Under the pieces are notes generated by a model. The model saw only the letters and a list, made by a program, of their open reading frames with translations. It did not search any database and had not been told where the DNA came from. Shown here piece by piece: positions 7,482 to 20,100 of a DNA stretch of 64,000 bases. Where the stretch lies: NCBI RefSeq assembly GCF_023016285.1, contig NZ_CP095413.1:62001-126000 (forward strand), read 5' to 3'. A program made the position numbers and the translations under genes. How positions within the stretch are numbered: the stretch's first letter is position 1; every line of letters starts with the position of its first letter. The stretch comes from Muricauda sp. SCSIO 64092. Lineage in GTDB: Bacteria > Bacteroidota > Bacteroidia > Flavobacteriales > Flavobacteriaceae.

Positions 7482-9014
7482 CTAACAAATCACACAAAAG
7501 CCAGGGTCATCCGTTAAATTGGGACCGGGATTGCGCCAAAAACCAATACCATCGATCAGTTCATCCGCATTTTCAGGCCCCCAGACCCCAGCCGCATAAC
7601 CGTACATGCGAACATTTTTTCCATTCTTCCAATAGTCCAAAATGGGGTCGACAAATTCCCAGGCCGCCTCCACTTCATCTGCTCGTGCATATAGTGTTGC
7701 ATCGCCTTGCATACAATCCAATAATAAGCGTTCATAAGCCTCCATGACATGGGTCTGTGCCAAATTGGAATAGTAAAAATCCAAGTTGGCCCGTTCCACT
7801 TTAAATCCTTGACCAGGCACTTTTACACCAAACTTGATTAAAATTCCCTCGTCCGGCTGGATTCGAATCACCAATTTATTATCCTTACTGTTCATCCCTG
7901 AGTCTTGAAATATTTGGTGATGGGGTGTTTTAAAATGGATGACCGCTTCAGTCACTTTGGTTGGCATCCGCTTGGCCGTACGCACATAAAAAGGTACACC
8001 TTCCCACCGCCAATTGTCCACAAAAAACTTAATGGCCGCATAGGTTTCCGTAGTTGAATCGGAATCCACACCTTCCTCTTCCCGATATCCCTGCACCTGC
8101 TCCCCATCGATTGACGAAGCCATATATTGTGCTCTAATGGTTTGTATATGCAAGGTTTTTTCATCCTTCATGATACGCAATGATTTCAATGCCTTTACTT
8201 TTTCGTTGCGAATATCCTCCGGGGCATCACTAATTGGGGGCTCCATCACGATCAAGGAAACAATTTGTAACAGGTGGTTTTGGAACATATCCCTCAAGGC
8301 CCCTGATTTATCATAGTATCCACCCCTTTTTTCGACCCCAACACTTTCGGCGTTGGTAATCTCCACATGATGGATATAGTTTCTGTTCCACAAGGGCTCA
8401 AAAATACTATTGGCAAATCGGGTCACTAAAAGGTTTTGAACTGTTTCCTTCCCCAAATAATGATCTATTCTATAAATCTGCTGTTCCCGAAAATGGTGCT
8501 GCAAGCCTTCGTTCAATGCCTTTGCCGTATCCAGACTGTAGCCAAACGGCTTTTCCACGATCAAACGTTTCCAACCGTTCCTTTGGGTATTTAACCCTGC
8601 TTTGGCCAAGTTTTTGGCAATGGTCTCATATAGGGTGGGCGGAGTGGATAAGTAGTAAATGATGTTCCCAGAGGTGTTGTGCTCATTTTTTAAATCCGCT
8701 ATCCGTTTACGAAGACCGTCGTACGAAGTGTCATAGTCGCTTCCCAAATCCTCATAAAAGAATTGGTCTGAAAACTTGGAAATATAGTTCGACTTTAAAT
8801 TCGCTATTCGTTCCTTCAGGTACGTACTTTCCAAAACCACTTTATTCCGGAAATCCATATCCGTCATGTCACTGCGGCTCACTCCCAAAACCACGAAGTT
8901 TTCAGGTAGTTGCTGCGCTATGAAAAGATTGAAAAGTGCAGGTACCAACTTCCGGGCCGTTAAGTCGCCGGAGGCACCAAAGATCACCAACATTTGATTT
9001 TCGGTTTTTTTCAT
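7482..9014 (-). CDS. zwf: Glucose-6-phosphate 1-dehydrogenase
   Basis: 510 residues, full length for the family. The N-terminal Rossmann motif is VIFGASGDLTARKLVPALF (about residue 10). The substrate site RIDHYLGKETVQNLL carries the catalytic His pair context, and EPLWNRNYIHHVEIT and GYYDKSGALRDMFQNH follow. It oxidises glucose-6-phosphate to 6-phosphogluconolactone with NADP+. The stop lies only 6 bp from the heptamer array, so the array is the 3' flank of zwf. The start is divergent from gnd with 110 bp between. Confidence 0.97.
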   Translation of the reverse strand: MKKTENQMLVIFGASGDLTARKLVPALFNLFIAQQLPENFVVLGVSRSDMTDMDFRNKVVLESTYLKERIANLKSNYISKFSDQFFYEDLGSDYDTSYDGLRKRIADLKNEHNTSGNIIYYLSTPPTLYETIAKNLAKAGLNTQRNGWKRLIVEKPFGYSLDTAKALNEGLQHHFREQQIYRIDHYLGKETVQNLLVTRFANSIFEPLWNRNYIHHVEITNAESVGVEKRGGYYDKSGALRDMFQNHLLQIVSLIVMEPPISDAPEDIRNEKVKALKSLRIMKDEKTLHIQTIRAQYMASSIDGEQVQGYREEEGVDSDSTTETYAAIKFFVDNWRWEGVPFYVRTAKRMPTKVTEAVIHFKTPHHQIFQDSGMNSKDNKLVIRIQPDEGILIKFGVKVPGQGFKVERANLDFYYSNLAQTHVMEAYERLLLDCMQGDATLYARADEVEAAWEFVDPILDYWKNGKNVRMYGYAAGVWGPENADELIDGIGFWRNPGPNLTDDPGFCVIC

Positions 9015-9031
9015 TTAAAGTGTCGGATTAG

Positions 9032-9062
9032 TTGAGCGTAACGAATATAACGTTTATTTTAG
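9032..9062 (+). promoter_or_regulatory. Possible gnd promoter
   Basis: TTG (9032-9034), 20 nt, TATTTTAG (9055-9062): a loose match to the -33/-7 pattern, about 60 bp before the gnd ATG. The last bases of the -7 box deviate from consensus. Confidence 0.25.
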
Positions 9063-9070
9063 GTAGCGAT

Positions 9071-9100
9071 TTAAGGACATCCCTTACTTAGCGATGTCTT
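9071..9100 (+). promoter_or_regulatory. Inverted repeat in the gnd leader
   Basis: TTAAGGACATC (9071-9081) and GATGTCTTAA (9093-9102) form a 10-bp inverted repeat with one bulged G, ending about 22 bp before the gnd start in the zwf/gnd divergent region. It could be an operator or a leader hairpin. No T-run follows, so it is not a terminator. Confidence 0.4.
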
Positions 9101-9124
9101 AACAGATAAATTAACGGGAATACG

Positions 9125-10534
9125 ATGGCAGATACATACGATTTTGGACTGGTAGGCCTTGGCGTCATGGGCAGGAACTTTATTTTAAACGTGGCCGATA
9201 ATGGCTTTTCGGCCTTTGGAAATGACCTGGACCAGGAAAAAGTAAGTGCATTGATCGAGGAAGGAGGTAATCCCCAAAAAGTCAATGCCACTACCGATGC
9301 ACAAGTATTTGTCAATGCCCTAAGTACCCCCAGGAAAATAATGCTGTTGGTCCCCGCTGGGAAGATTGTGGATGCGGTCATCGAAAGCCTGTTGCCCCTT
9401 TTGGATGATGGGGATATCATTATTGATGGGGGAAATTCCTTCTTTACGGATACGGACCGTAGGGAAGCCTATCTTAAGGAAAAGGGCATTAATTTCTTCG
9501 GTGCCGGAGTATCCGGTGGTGCCAAGGGCGCACGTTTGGGTCCTAGTATCATGCCCGGTGGCTCCCGGGAGGCCTATCAACATGTAAAACCCATTTTTGA
9601 AGCCGTAGCCGCCAAATACAAGGATGAACCCTGCGTGACCTATTTAGGGCCCAAATCCGCAGGAAACTATGTAAAAATGGTACATAATGGTATTGAATAT
9701 GGACTAATGCAATTGACCTCGGAGATTTACGATTTGCTCAAAAAGGCTGGCAAACTCACCAATAATGAACTCCATAGGACGTATGCTGACTGGAATGGAG
9801 GTCGTTTGCAGTCCTTTTTAGTGGAGATTACCTCCGAAATCCTTACCCAAAAGGATGATCTTACCGATAACGATTTGGTGGATATGATTTTGGATAAGGC
9901 CAAACAAAAGGGTACGGGGAAATGGACCTCCCAAAATGCCATGGACCTGGGAATTCCCGTCCCCACCATAGATATTGCCGTAAGCATGCGTGAAATCTCT
10001 GCACTGAAGGAAGAACGGACCAAGGCAGATTCACTTTATGACCGACCCACTCCAGAAGAGACTGTGAAATCCTCCTTGGTGGACCAATGCGAACAGGCAC
10101 TTTACTTTGCTTTTATCATGGCCTACGCCCAGGGCATGCACCAATTGGCAGATGCCAGTAAGGAATACGGTTATGGGCTGGATTTAGGGGAAATCGCAAA
10201 AATATGGCGTGCCGGATGTATTATCCGTGCAGCCTTACTGGCGGATATTACCGAAGCTTACCGAGCAGAACCGGAATTGCAAAACCTGTTGCTCTCAAAA
10301 TCCTTTATCGGAAAAGTACAGGGTACCGTAAAGGCCGCCAGGGAATTGGTCAGCTATGGGGCCCTCAATGGAATACCCTTGCCAGGACTTTCCAATGCAC
10401 TCACTTACTTTGATGCCTATACCTCACAACGCCTGCCCTTGAACCTGATTCAGGCCCAAAGGGATTATTTTGGATCCCATACCTATGAACGTATTGATAG
10501 GGAAGGCATTTATCATACACAATGGGAGGAATAA
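9125..10534 (+). CDS. gnd: 6-phosphogluconate dehydrogenase, decarboxylating
   Basis: 469 residues, the usual length of the long-chain NADP enzyme. GLVGLGVMGRNFILNVADNG (residues 8-27) is the dinucleotide fold. DIIIDGGNSFFTDTDRR and GVSGGAKGARLGPSIMPGG are the signature loops, and GNYVKMVHNGIEYG holds the catalytic Lys and His-Asn. It converts 6-phosphogluconate to ribulose-5-phosphate and CO2. The gene is divergent from zwf-pgl. AACCC/GGGTT (10533-10546) overlaps the stop as a very small hairpin. Confidence 0.97.
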   Translation: MADTYDFGLVGLGVMGRNFILNVADNGFSAFGNDLDQEKVSALIEEGGNPQKVNATTDAQVFVNALSTPRKIMLLVPAGKIVDAVIESLLPLLDDGDIIIDGGNSFFTDTDRREAYLKEKGINFFGAGVSGGAKGARLGPSIMPGGSREAYQHVKPIFEAVAAKYKDEPCVTYLGPKSAGNYVKMVHNGIEYGLMQLTSEIYDLLKKAGKLTNNELHRTYADWNGGRLQSFLVEITSEILTQKDDLTDNDLVDMILDKAKQKGTGKWTSQNAMDLGIPVPTIDIAVSMREISALKEERTKADSLYDRPTPEETVKSSLVDQCEQALYFAFIMAYAQGMHQLADASKEYGYGLDLGEIAKIWRAGCIIRAALLADITEAYRAEPELQNLLLSKSFIGKVQGTVKAARELVSYGALNGIPLPGLSNALTYFDAYTSQRLPLNLIQAQRDYFGSHTYERIDREGIYHTQWEE

Positions 10535-11175
10535 CCCAAAAGGGTTAAGATACCTATAAGGCATTCACATCTTGTTTCCCTTAATACTGATAGGAACAAA
10601 GATTTCCCTAAACTAGATCGGTACCTTTATAGGGACATAGGGCCAGCGGCATCGGACGGCTCTTCCATGGCCATAAACCCAATTTCATGACAAATCCCGT
10701 TCCCAAGTATACAGTTGGGTGGTAAACTCCTCAGGATCTCCCACTTATTATCAAATAAAAGCACTTCTTACACTGAAAGAAAACACTTGTTACATCACTG
10801 TTAAAGTATTGTCTTCAAGGGGATACCTTTACATGATATAGTGTCGTACAATACTTCCGATAGGTAACCTTCCCGTCTTGCAAACCTTGGAATACTTCGG
10901 ATCCAAAGCAACGGGTTCGTTCCGTTGGATGAGTTAAAAAGATTGGCCTACAAGGGATTGACCGTTTTGGAAAACCATGGGAAAACAATGTCTGGGATGT
11001 CGTGCAGTATGGGGTGCTTGGAAGTTACAGGGCATCCCTGGGATTTTTTGCGCCCATTTCCGGCCCTTAAGTCAGATCCATGGCCCTTTCGTTGGGATCC
11101 GAAGTTCCCTTTTTGCCATGCGGCAATACCAATCAATCCAAGAACCATTGCTTTCTACCAATACCTTGATAAGTT
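10535..11175. other. 641-bp gap before the giant gene, no convincing gene
   Basis: Open stretches exist in several frames, for example 84 codons from a TTG at 10925 on the plus strand. None has a recognisable domain, a good start or a clear promoter. A TACCTTTA box at 10824-10831 is a weak -7 candidate for the giant gene but has no -33 partner at the right distance. The sequence may be a long leader or decayed coding DNA. Confidence 0.5.
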
Positions 11176-14100
11176 ATGAGAACAAACTACCCAACGGGCC
11201 CAAAGGGGTCCGTGCTTCCCTTTTTTATATGTCTATGGATGACTACGGGCCTCTTTGCCCAAAGTGAATTCATCACGACTTGGGATACCACCAAACCCGG
11301 CACGACCGGCAACAACTCCATCCACATCCCCGCCAGGGGGATGTACGATGTGGACCTGGGCAATGACGGCACCTATGAACTGAAGGACCAGGAAGGGGCA
11401 ACCGAGATAGATGTCACCCTCTTTAACTATCCCGCCGGGGAGATACAGGTGGCCCTGCGCAATGCGGTCTCATCACCGAGCGATAACCTGACCAGGATAT
11501 ATTTCAACAATACGAATGATCGGCAAAAGCTACTTTCCGTGGATCGATGGGGCAGCAGCATAGCCTGGAGCACTATGGAGGGGGCATTTCACGGCTGTTC
11601 CAATCTGGAGGTCAAAGCGTACGATACCCCTGATCTTAGCAGTGTGGGTGATATGTCCAAGATGTTCATGGGATGCAGTTCACTTAAGGGGAGTAGAAGT
11701 TTCGACACCTGGGATGTGAGCAACGTGAGCAATATGCGATGGATGTTTTCCGATGCAAGCGCCTTTAACGGGAACATCAGTTCCTGGAACACGACCAAGG
11801 TGGAGAATATGTTCGATATGTTCCGGAACGCGGGTTCCTTTAACGGGGCGATCGGTTCGTGGAAAACGGGCAGTGTGACCGACATGGAAAGGATGTTTTT
11901 TAATGCAAGCGCTTTTGACCAGAACCTGGGTGGGTGGAATCTGGCGCAGTTGACCAATGGTACCGATATGCTCTACAACTGTGGGCTCTCCATAGAGAAC
12001 TGGGACAACACGCTCAAGGGTTGGTACGGGCAGGATTTTAAGAATACCACCCCCATCGGGGCCTCCGGACTGATCTACTGCACCGCCGCTCCCGAGCGTG
12101 CCGCACTGACCCTCAGTATTACCGGCGATAGCAGGGCAAATACCCTGCCAACGGCGCGGTGCCAGGAGGCGGCAATCCGACTGGACGCCAACGGCACGAT
12201 GACCCTGGATCCCTCCCTGGTGGAAAACGGCAGCGATAGCTGCGGGATTTCCTCGCTGAGCGTTTCCCCGAACAGTTTTACGACCGCCAACCTCGGGGAG
12301 AACACGGTCACCCTTACCGTGACCGATTTCAATAGCAATACGGACACCTGCCGGACCACGGTAAACGTGTTGCCCTATGCCCTCACTATGTTCGTCACCA
12401 CCTGGGATACCACCAAGGCCGGCACATCCAAAGGGAACTCCATTACCATCCCCGCCAGGGGGACCTATGATGTGGACCTGGGCAATGATGGCACCTATGA
12501 ACTGGTGGACCAGACCGGTGAAATTACCGTGAATGTCACCGAGCATAACTATGCCGTTGGGGAGATAAAGGTGGCCCTGATCAATGCTACCTCCGGAAAA
12601 GGGACCCTGACCGGGATATATTTTAACAATACGGGTGACCGTCGAAAGCTACTCTCCGTGGACCAATGGGGCAGCAATATGGCCTGGAGCACCATGGAGG
12701 ATGCATTCAACGGCTGTAGCAATCTGGATGTTAAGGCGACCGATGTTCCCGACCTGGCCAAGGTGACCGATATGACCGGGATGTTCCGGGGGTGTTCGTC
12801 ACTTAAGGGGACGGCGGGCTTCTCCAATTGGAACACAAGCAGCGTGACCGAGATGGACTACACCTTTATGGACGCAAGCAACTTTGACCGGGACATCGGT
12901 TCCTGGAACGTGGCCAAGGTGACCACTATGCAGGCCATGTTTTATGGCGCAGATGCCTTTGACCGGGACATCGGTTCCTGGAACGTGGTCGAGGTGACCA
13001 CTATGCAGGCCATGTTTTTTGGCGCAGGTGCCTTTGACCGGGACATCGGTCTGTGGAATGTGGCCAAGCTGGCCAATGGTACCGATATGCTCAAATACAG
13101 TGGGCTATCGGTTGCCAACTGGGACGCCACGCTCAAAGGTTGGCACAAGCAGGACCTTACCAACACGGCCACCATCGGCGCCTCCGGACTGGTCTATTGC
13201 GGGGCCGTTGCCGAACGTGCCGCGCTGACCCTGGACATCACCGGCGACAGAGCGGAAATCCCCCTACCGAAGGCACAGTGCAAAACGGCGACGATCCAAC
13301 TGGATGCCAATGGTACGGCCACCCTGGATACCTCCCTTCTGGACGATGGCAGCGAAGGCTGTGGGATCTCCATAAGTGCGTCCCAGAACAGTTTCACGAC
13401 CGCCGACGTCGGGGCGAACACGGTCACCCTTACCGTGACCGATGGCAATGGGAACACGGACAGCTGCCAGGCCAAGGTGATCGTAAGGAAGGACGGGGAC
13501 GATCCCGAAAGCCTGTTCATCACCACCTGGGACACGACCAAATCCGGTTCGTCCGACAGCAACTCCATCCGCATCCAAGCCAGGGGAACTTATGATGTGG
13601 ACCTGGGCAATGATGGCAGCTTTGAATTGTTCGATCAGAGCGGAACCATCGAGATAGATGTTACCGTCTATAATTATACCGCCGGAGAGATACAAGTGGC
13701 CCTTCGCAGTGCCATCTCCGGGGCCGGAACCCTTGGTGGGATATTTTTTGTCAATAAACACGACAAGCTGAAAATACTTTCCGTGGACCAATGGGGAACC
13801 GATACATCGTGGAGCGGTTCCATTTATGGTGCATTTTGGGGCTGTGCCAATTTGGATGTTGTGGCGACCGATGCCCCCGACGTAAGCCAGGTGACCAGTA
13901 TGGAAGGTATGTTTGGCGAGTGTACCTCACTTAAGGGGAATGCAAGTTTTGACTCCTGGGACGTGAGCAACGTGCGGAGTATGCGATGGGTGTTCTTGAA
14001 CGCAACTTCTTTTAACGCGTACATCGGTTCCTGGAATGTGGCCAAGGTCACCAATTTTGGTTCGATGTTTGAGGGTGCAACAACCTTTAACCAGGATATT

Positions 14101-17100
14101 GGTTCCTGGAACACCAGCAGCGCCAACGGTATGACAGAAATGTTCAAAGGCGCGACCTCCTTTAATCAAAACCTGGGCAATTGGTACCTGGGTGAACTTT
14201 ACGATGCGTACTCAGGTCCAGGTCCACATCAAAATGGTACCGGTATGCTTGACAACAGTGGACTTTCCGGTTCAAACTGGGATGCCACGATTATCGGTTG
14301 GTACGTTCAGAACTTTACCAACACACCTACCATAGGTGCCGAAGGACTGTTCTACTGCAACGCTGGACCATACCGTGACGCGATGAGCTTCATTTTTGTT
14401 GGCGACAAAGAGAAAGTTGGTGGGCCTGTTGCCCAGTGCAAGCAGAAGGTAACGCTTCATTTGAATGCCAGTGGAACAGCGACGTTAACACCCGATCTTG
14501 TGGACAATGGGTCCTATGATACCTGTGGTATAAAGTCGCTAAGCGTGTCCCAGAGCAGCTTCTCGACCAATGACCTTGGGGAAAACACGGTCACCTTAAT
14601 TGCGTTTAACAATCGTACTTGGGGATCTTCCTGCACCACAACGGTAAATGTGGAGCCTCGCGCAAGCGTATTTATGACCACCTGGGATACGTCCAAAACT
14701 GGCACTGGCACATCCGACGCGAACTCCATCACCATCCCCGCTTTGGGGACCTACGATGTGGATTTAGGCAATGATGGCAGCTTTGAATTGTTCGATCGGA
14801 GCGGAACCATCGAGATAGATGTTACCGACTATAATTATACCGCTGGACAGATACAAGTGGCCCTTCGCAATGCGGTCTCCGGAACGTTGACCGGGATACG
14901 TTTCAGCACTACGGCCGATCGTCAGAAGTTGCTCTCCGTGGATCAATGGGGCAGCAGCATCGCCTGGAGCACCATGGAGGATGCATTTAGCGGCTGTAGC
15001 AATCTGGACGTTAAGGCGACCGATGTTCCCGACCTGGGCAAGGTGACCGATATGACCCGGATGTTTCGAGGGTGTACCTCCCTTAAGGGAACTGCGAGCT
15101 TCTCCAATTGGAACACCAGCGGTGTGACCGATATGGACTATATGTTTATGAACGCAAGCATGTTTGACCAGGACATCGGTTCCTGGAACGTAGCCAAGGT
15201 GACCACTATGCAAAGCATGTTTTCTGGCGCAAGCGCCTTTGACCAGAACCTTGGGAACTGGGACCTGGGACAGTTGACCGATGGCGACGTTATGCTAAAG
15301 AACAGTGGACTTTCTGTGGACAACTGGGATGCCACACTGATCGGTTGGCACAAGCAGGACCTTACCAACACGGCCAATATCGGTGCCCAGGGACTGGTTT
15401 ATTGTAAGGCCGTAACAGAGCGTGCCGCGCTGACCCTCACCATCAGTGGCGATAGCAAGGCAACCATCCTGCCGATGGCGCAGTGCCGGGAGGCGACAAT
15501 CCAACTGAACTTCAACGGCACCACTGCCCTGGATGCCTCCCTGGTGGACAACGGCAGCGATGACTGTGGAACCTCCCTGAGTGTGTCCCCGAGCGGTTTC
15601 ACCACCAACGATATCGGCACGAACACGGTCACCCTTACCGTGAAGGACACCACCAGCGGGGAGACGGGCACCTGCCAGGCCACGGTGACCGCATTGGCCT
15701 ATCCCACAACCGCATTTGTCACCACCTGGAACACGGCCAAGACCAATACCCACTCATCCAGGAGCAACGAGATCACCATCCCCGCCACGGGGACCTACGA
15801 TGTGGACCTGGGCGCTGATGGCAGCTATGAACTGACGGACCAGACCGATGAAATTACCGTGGATGTCACCGACTATACCGATTCCGACGGTAACAACTAT
15901 GCGGCAGGAGAGATACAGGTGGCCCTTCGCAATGCCATCTCCGGAAAGGGGGACCTGACCAGGATACATTTCGACAATGGGGGTGACCGGGAGAAGCTGC
16001 TCTCCGTGGACCAATGGGGCAGCAGTATCCCTTGGAGCACCATGGAGGATGCATTTTACGGCTGTAGCAATATGGACGTTAAGGCGACCGATGCCCCCGA
16101 CCTAAGCAACGTGACCAGTATGGAATACATGTTTACCGGCACGGCACTCAAGGAAGGGACGGGCTTCTCCACCTGGAACACGGCCAACGTGACCAATATG
16201 AGAAATATGTTCAGTGGTGCGAGTGCCTTTAACCAGGATATCGGTTCCTGGGACACCAGCAATGTTACCGATATGATCGGCATGCTTTTAGGCACCACCG
16301 CTTTTGACCATAACCTGGGCGCATGGGACCTGGGAAAGTTGACCAATGGTATCGCCATGCTCAACAACAGTGGGCTCTCCGTGGAGAACTGGGACAACAC
16401 GCTGATCGGTTGGCACGGCCAGGACTTCACCAATACCCCCACCATTAACGCTTTGGGGTTGACCTACTGCAGGGCCTACAAAGAGCGGGCCGCGCTGACC
16501 CTTGACATTTCCGGTGACCTCCTGTCGGATGCCGATCCGGAGGCGGCGTGCAAGGCGGCGGTGACACTCCGACTGGGCCCCGACGGTACGGCCACCCTGG
16601 ACCCCTATCGTGTGGACGACGGTAGCACGGGTTGTGCAGGCATCTCGCTAGGCTTGTCCAAGAGCGAATTCTCCACTGGCGATATCGGCGAGCACACGGT
16701 GACCCTGACGGTCACCGATGGCAACGACAAGACGGTCACCGATGGCGACAACAAGACGGACGAATGCCAGACCACGGTGACCGTGGAGCATCCTCCCACG
16801 GACCTGTTCATCACCACCTGGGACACGGCCAGACCCGGTTCCGATGCGAACTTCGTCCGTATCCCCGCCACGGGGACCTACGATGTGGATCTCGGCAACG
16901 ATGGCAGCTATGAACTGCTGGAGCGGACCGGGGCCATCGAGATAGATGTCACCTACCATGACTATCCCGCTGGGAAGATACAGGTGGCCCTTCGCAATGC
17001 CATCTCCGGCAACGGGAACCTGACCAGGATACATTTTAACGGTACGGGCGACCGAAAGAAGCTGCTCTCCGTGGACCAATGGGGCAGCAGTATCCCCTGG

Positions 17101-20100
17101 AGCACCATGGAAAACGCCTTTTGGGGCTGTACCAATATGGACGTTTTGGCAACCGATGCCCCCGACCTGGGCAAGGTGGCCACTATGGAGCAGATGTTCC
17201 GCCTGTGTACATCACTTACGGGGACGGCGGGCCTCCCCACATGGAACACCGCCAGCGTGACCGATATGGACAACATGTTCATGAACGCGACCGCCTTTAA
17301 CGGGAACATCGGTTCCTGGAACGTGGCCAAGGTGACCACCATGCAAAACATGTTTGCAGGTGCAAGCACCTTTGACCGGGACATCGGTTCCTGGAACGTG
17401 GCCGGCGTGACCAATATGTTGGGGATGTTCGCCGGGGCAGTGGCCTTTAACCAGGACATCGGTTCCTGGAACACAAGCAGCGTGTCCGATATGGGCTACA
17501 TGTTCGCTGTCGCAAGCGCCTTTGACCAGGATCTGGGTTCCTGGGACACAAGCGGGGTGACCAATATGGGCGACATGTTCCGGGACGCCAGCGCCTTCAA
17601 CGGGAACATCGGTCCCTGGAATACAAGCAAGGTGACCGATATGGGCCAGATGTTCAATGGCGCAACGGCCTTTGACCAGAGCCTGGGGGGCTGGGACCTG
17701 GAGCAGTTGACCAATGGTACCGATATGCTCGATAACAGTGGGCTCTCCCAGGACAGCTGGGACGCCACGATCAAGGGTTGGCATAGTAAGGAATTTACCA
17801 ACACCGTCACTATTGGCGCGGATGGCCTGATCTACTGCAAAGCCTATGCCGAGCGTGCCGAACTGACCCTTGACATTGTCGATGACCGCGCGGAAACCAC
17901 CCCTCCGGATGCACGTTGCAAATCAGCGACAATCCAACTGGATCCTACCGGCACGGCCACCCTGACGGCCGATCTTGTGGATGATGGTTCCAGCGATGCC
18001 TGTGGGATTTCTTTGAGTATATCCAAGGACAGCTTCACTACGGACGATATTGGTGCGAACACGGTCACCCTTACAGTAACCGACTCCAATGGAAACAAGG
18101 ATACCTGCCCGGCCACCGTCACCATAGAGGAGAAATCCACAAACCCTTTTGTTACCACCTGGGATACGACCAAATCCGGCACCTCCAATGGGAATTCCAT
18201 CCAAATCCCCGCCATAGGGACCTATGATGTGGACCTTGGTAATGACGGTACCTATGAACTGCGGGATAAGACCGGAACCATTGAGATAAATATCACCGAA
18301 TATAACTATACCGCCGGCGAAATACAGGTGGCCCTCCGCAATGCCCTCACCGGAAACCTCACCGGAATACGGTTCAACAATACGGGCGACAAGCAGAAGC
18401 TGCTCTCCGTGGACCAATGGGGAGACGGTATCCCCTGGAGCGCCATGGGAGGGGCATTCCATGGCTGTACCCAACTGGAAATAGAGGCCACCGATGTTCC
18501 CGACATGAGTGGTGTGACCAATATGGTTTCAATGTTCAACGGGTGCAACTCACTCACCGGGAGGACGGGCTTCGCCAACTGGAACACGGGCAATGTGACC
18601 CATATGGGCTACATGTTCTCTGGGGCAAGCAATTTCAATGGAGATATCGGTTCTTGGAACACGGCCAAGGTGACCACTATGGAACGGATGTTCTCCGGCG
18701 CAAGCACTTTTAACGGTGATATCGGTTCATGGAATGTCGCCAAAGTGACCTCTATGGATCGGATGTTCTTCAGGGCAAGCACCTTTGACCAAGATTTGGA
18801 TTGGAACACGGGCAACGTAACCGATATGGGCCTCATGTTTCAGAAAGCAAGTGCCTTTAACGGGGACATCCGTTCCTGGAACACGGCCGGCGTAACCGAT
18901 ATGGCCAATATGTTTGTCGATGCAACCGCCTTTGACCAGAACATCGGTTCCTGGAGCACGGGCAAGGTGGTTAATATGGCCGGCATGTTTTGGAGGGCAA
19001 GTGCCTTTAACCAGGACATCGGCTCCTGGAATGTGGGTAACGTGACCAGTATGCGCGCGATGTTTCGGGGGGCAAGTGCCTTTGACCAAAACATTGGTAA
19101 CTGGAACACAAGTGAAGTTACCGATATGACCGGCATGCTGGCGGACGTAACTGCCTTTGACCAAAACCTTGGCGCATGGAACCTTGGGAAGTTGACCAAT
19201 GGCATGGATATGCTGGACGGCAGTGGGCTCTCCATGGACAATTGGGACGCCACCCTAATGGGTTGGCACGGCCAGGACTTTACCAACACCCCTACCGTTG
19301 GCGCTGAAGGGTTGGTTTACTGTAGAGCCGCTATAGAGCGTGCCGATTTGATACAAAATAGCCTCAAAATCTCCGATGACACCCTGTCAAATATCCAACC
19401 GAAAGCGGAGTGCAAGGATGTGCAAGTCCGACCGGACATCAACGGCGTGACCTATCTGGATCCTTCCCTTGTGGACAACGGTAGCGATGGCTGCGGGATT
19501 TCACTGGAACTGTCCCATACCAGCTTTACTGAAGTCGATGTTGAAAAAACGGTGACCCTTACAGTGACGGATATCAGCGGCACCGAGGACAGCTGCACGG
19601 CCACGGTGAAAATTGTAGAACTTGATACAGACCTGTTTCTGACCACCTGGGACACGACCAAACCCGGCACCTCCAGTCGGAACTCCATCACCATCCCCGC
19701 CATGGGGACCTATGATGTGGATCTGGGCAATGACGGTAGCTACGAACTGCGGGGCCAGACCGGAACCACAGAAATCGATGTCACCACTTATAATTATCCT
19801 GCCGGGGAAATACGGGTGGCCCTTAGCAATGCCGAATCCGGAAACCTGACCAGGATATGGTTCAACAATACGGGCGACAGGCGGAAGCTGCTCTCTGTGG
19901 ACCAATGGGGCAACGAAATGGCCTGGAGCACCATGGAGGGTGCATTCCATGGCTGTTCCAATCTGGAGATCAAGGCAATCGATGCTCCTGACCTGGGCAG
20001 TGTGACCAATATGGGCGAGATGTTTGCCGGGTGCATTGCACTTACAGGGACAACGGGCCTTTCCACCTGGAACACGGCCAAGGTGACCAACATGTCAGGG

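Noticed and set aside
7049..7517. Several low-complexity reading frames on both strands
   Set aside because: They are translations of the 7-bp repeat, which runs through all frames. They contain only repeated tripeptides and no start or stop logic.
10925..11179. 84-codon gene upstream of the giant gene
   Set aside because: It needs a TTG start, overlaps the start of the giant gene, has no domain and its composition is unlike a conserved protein.
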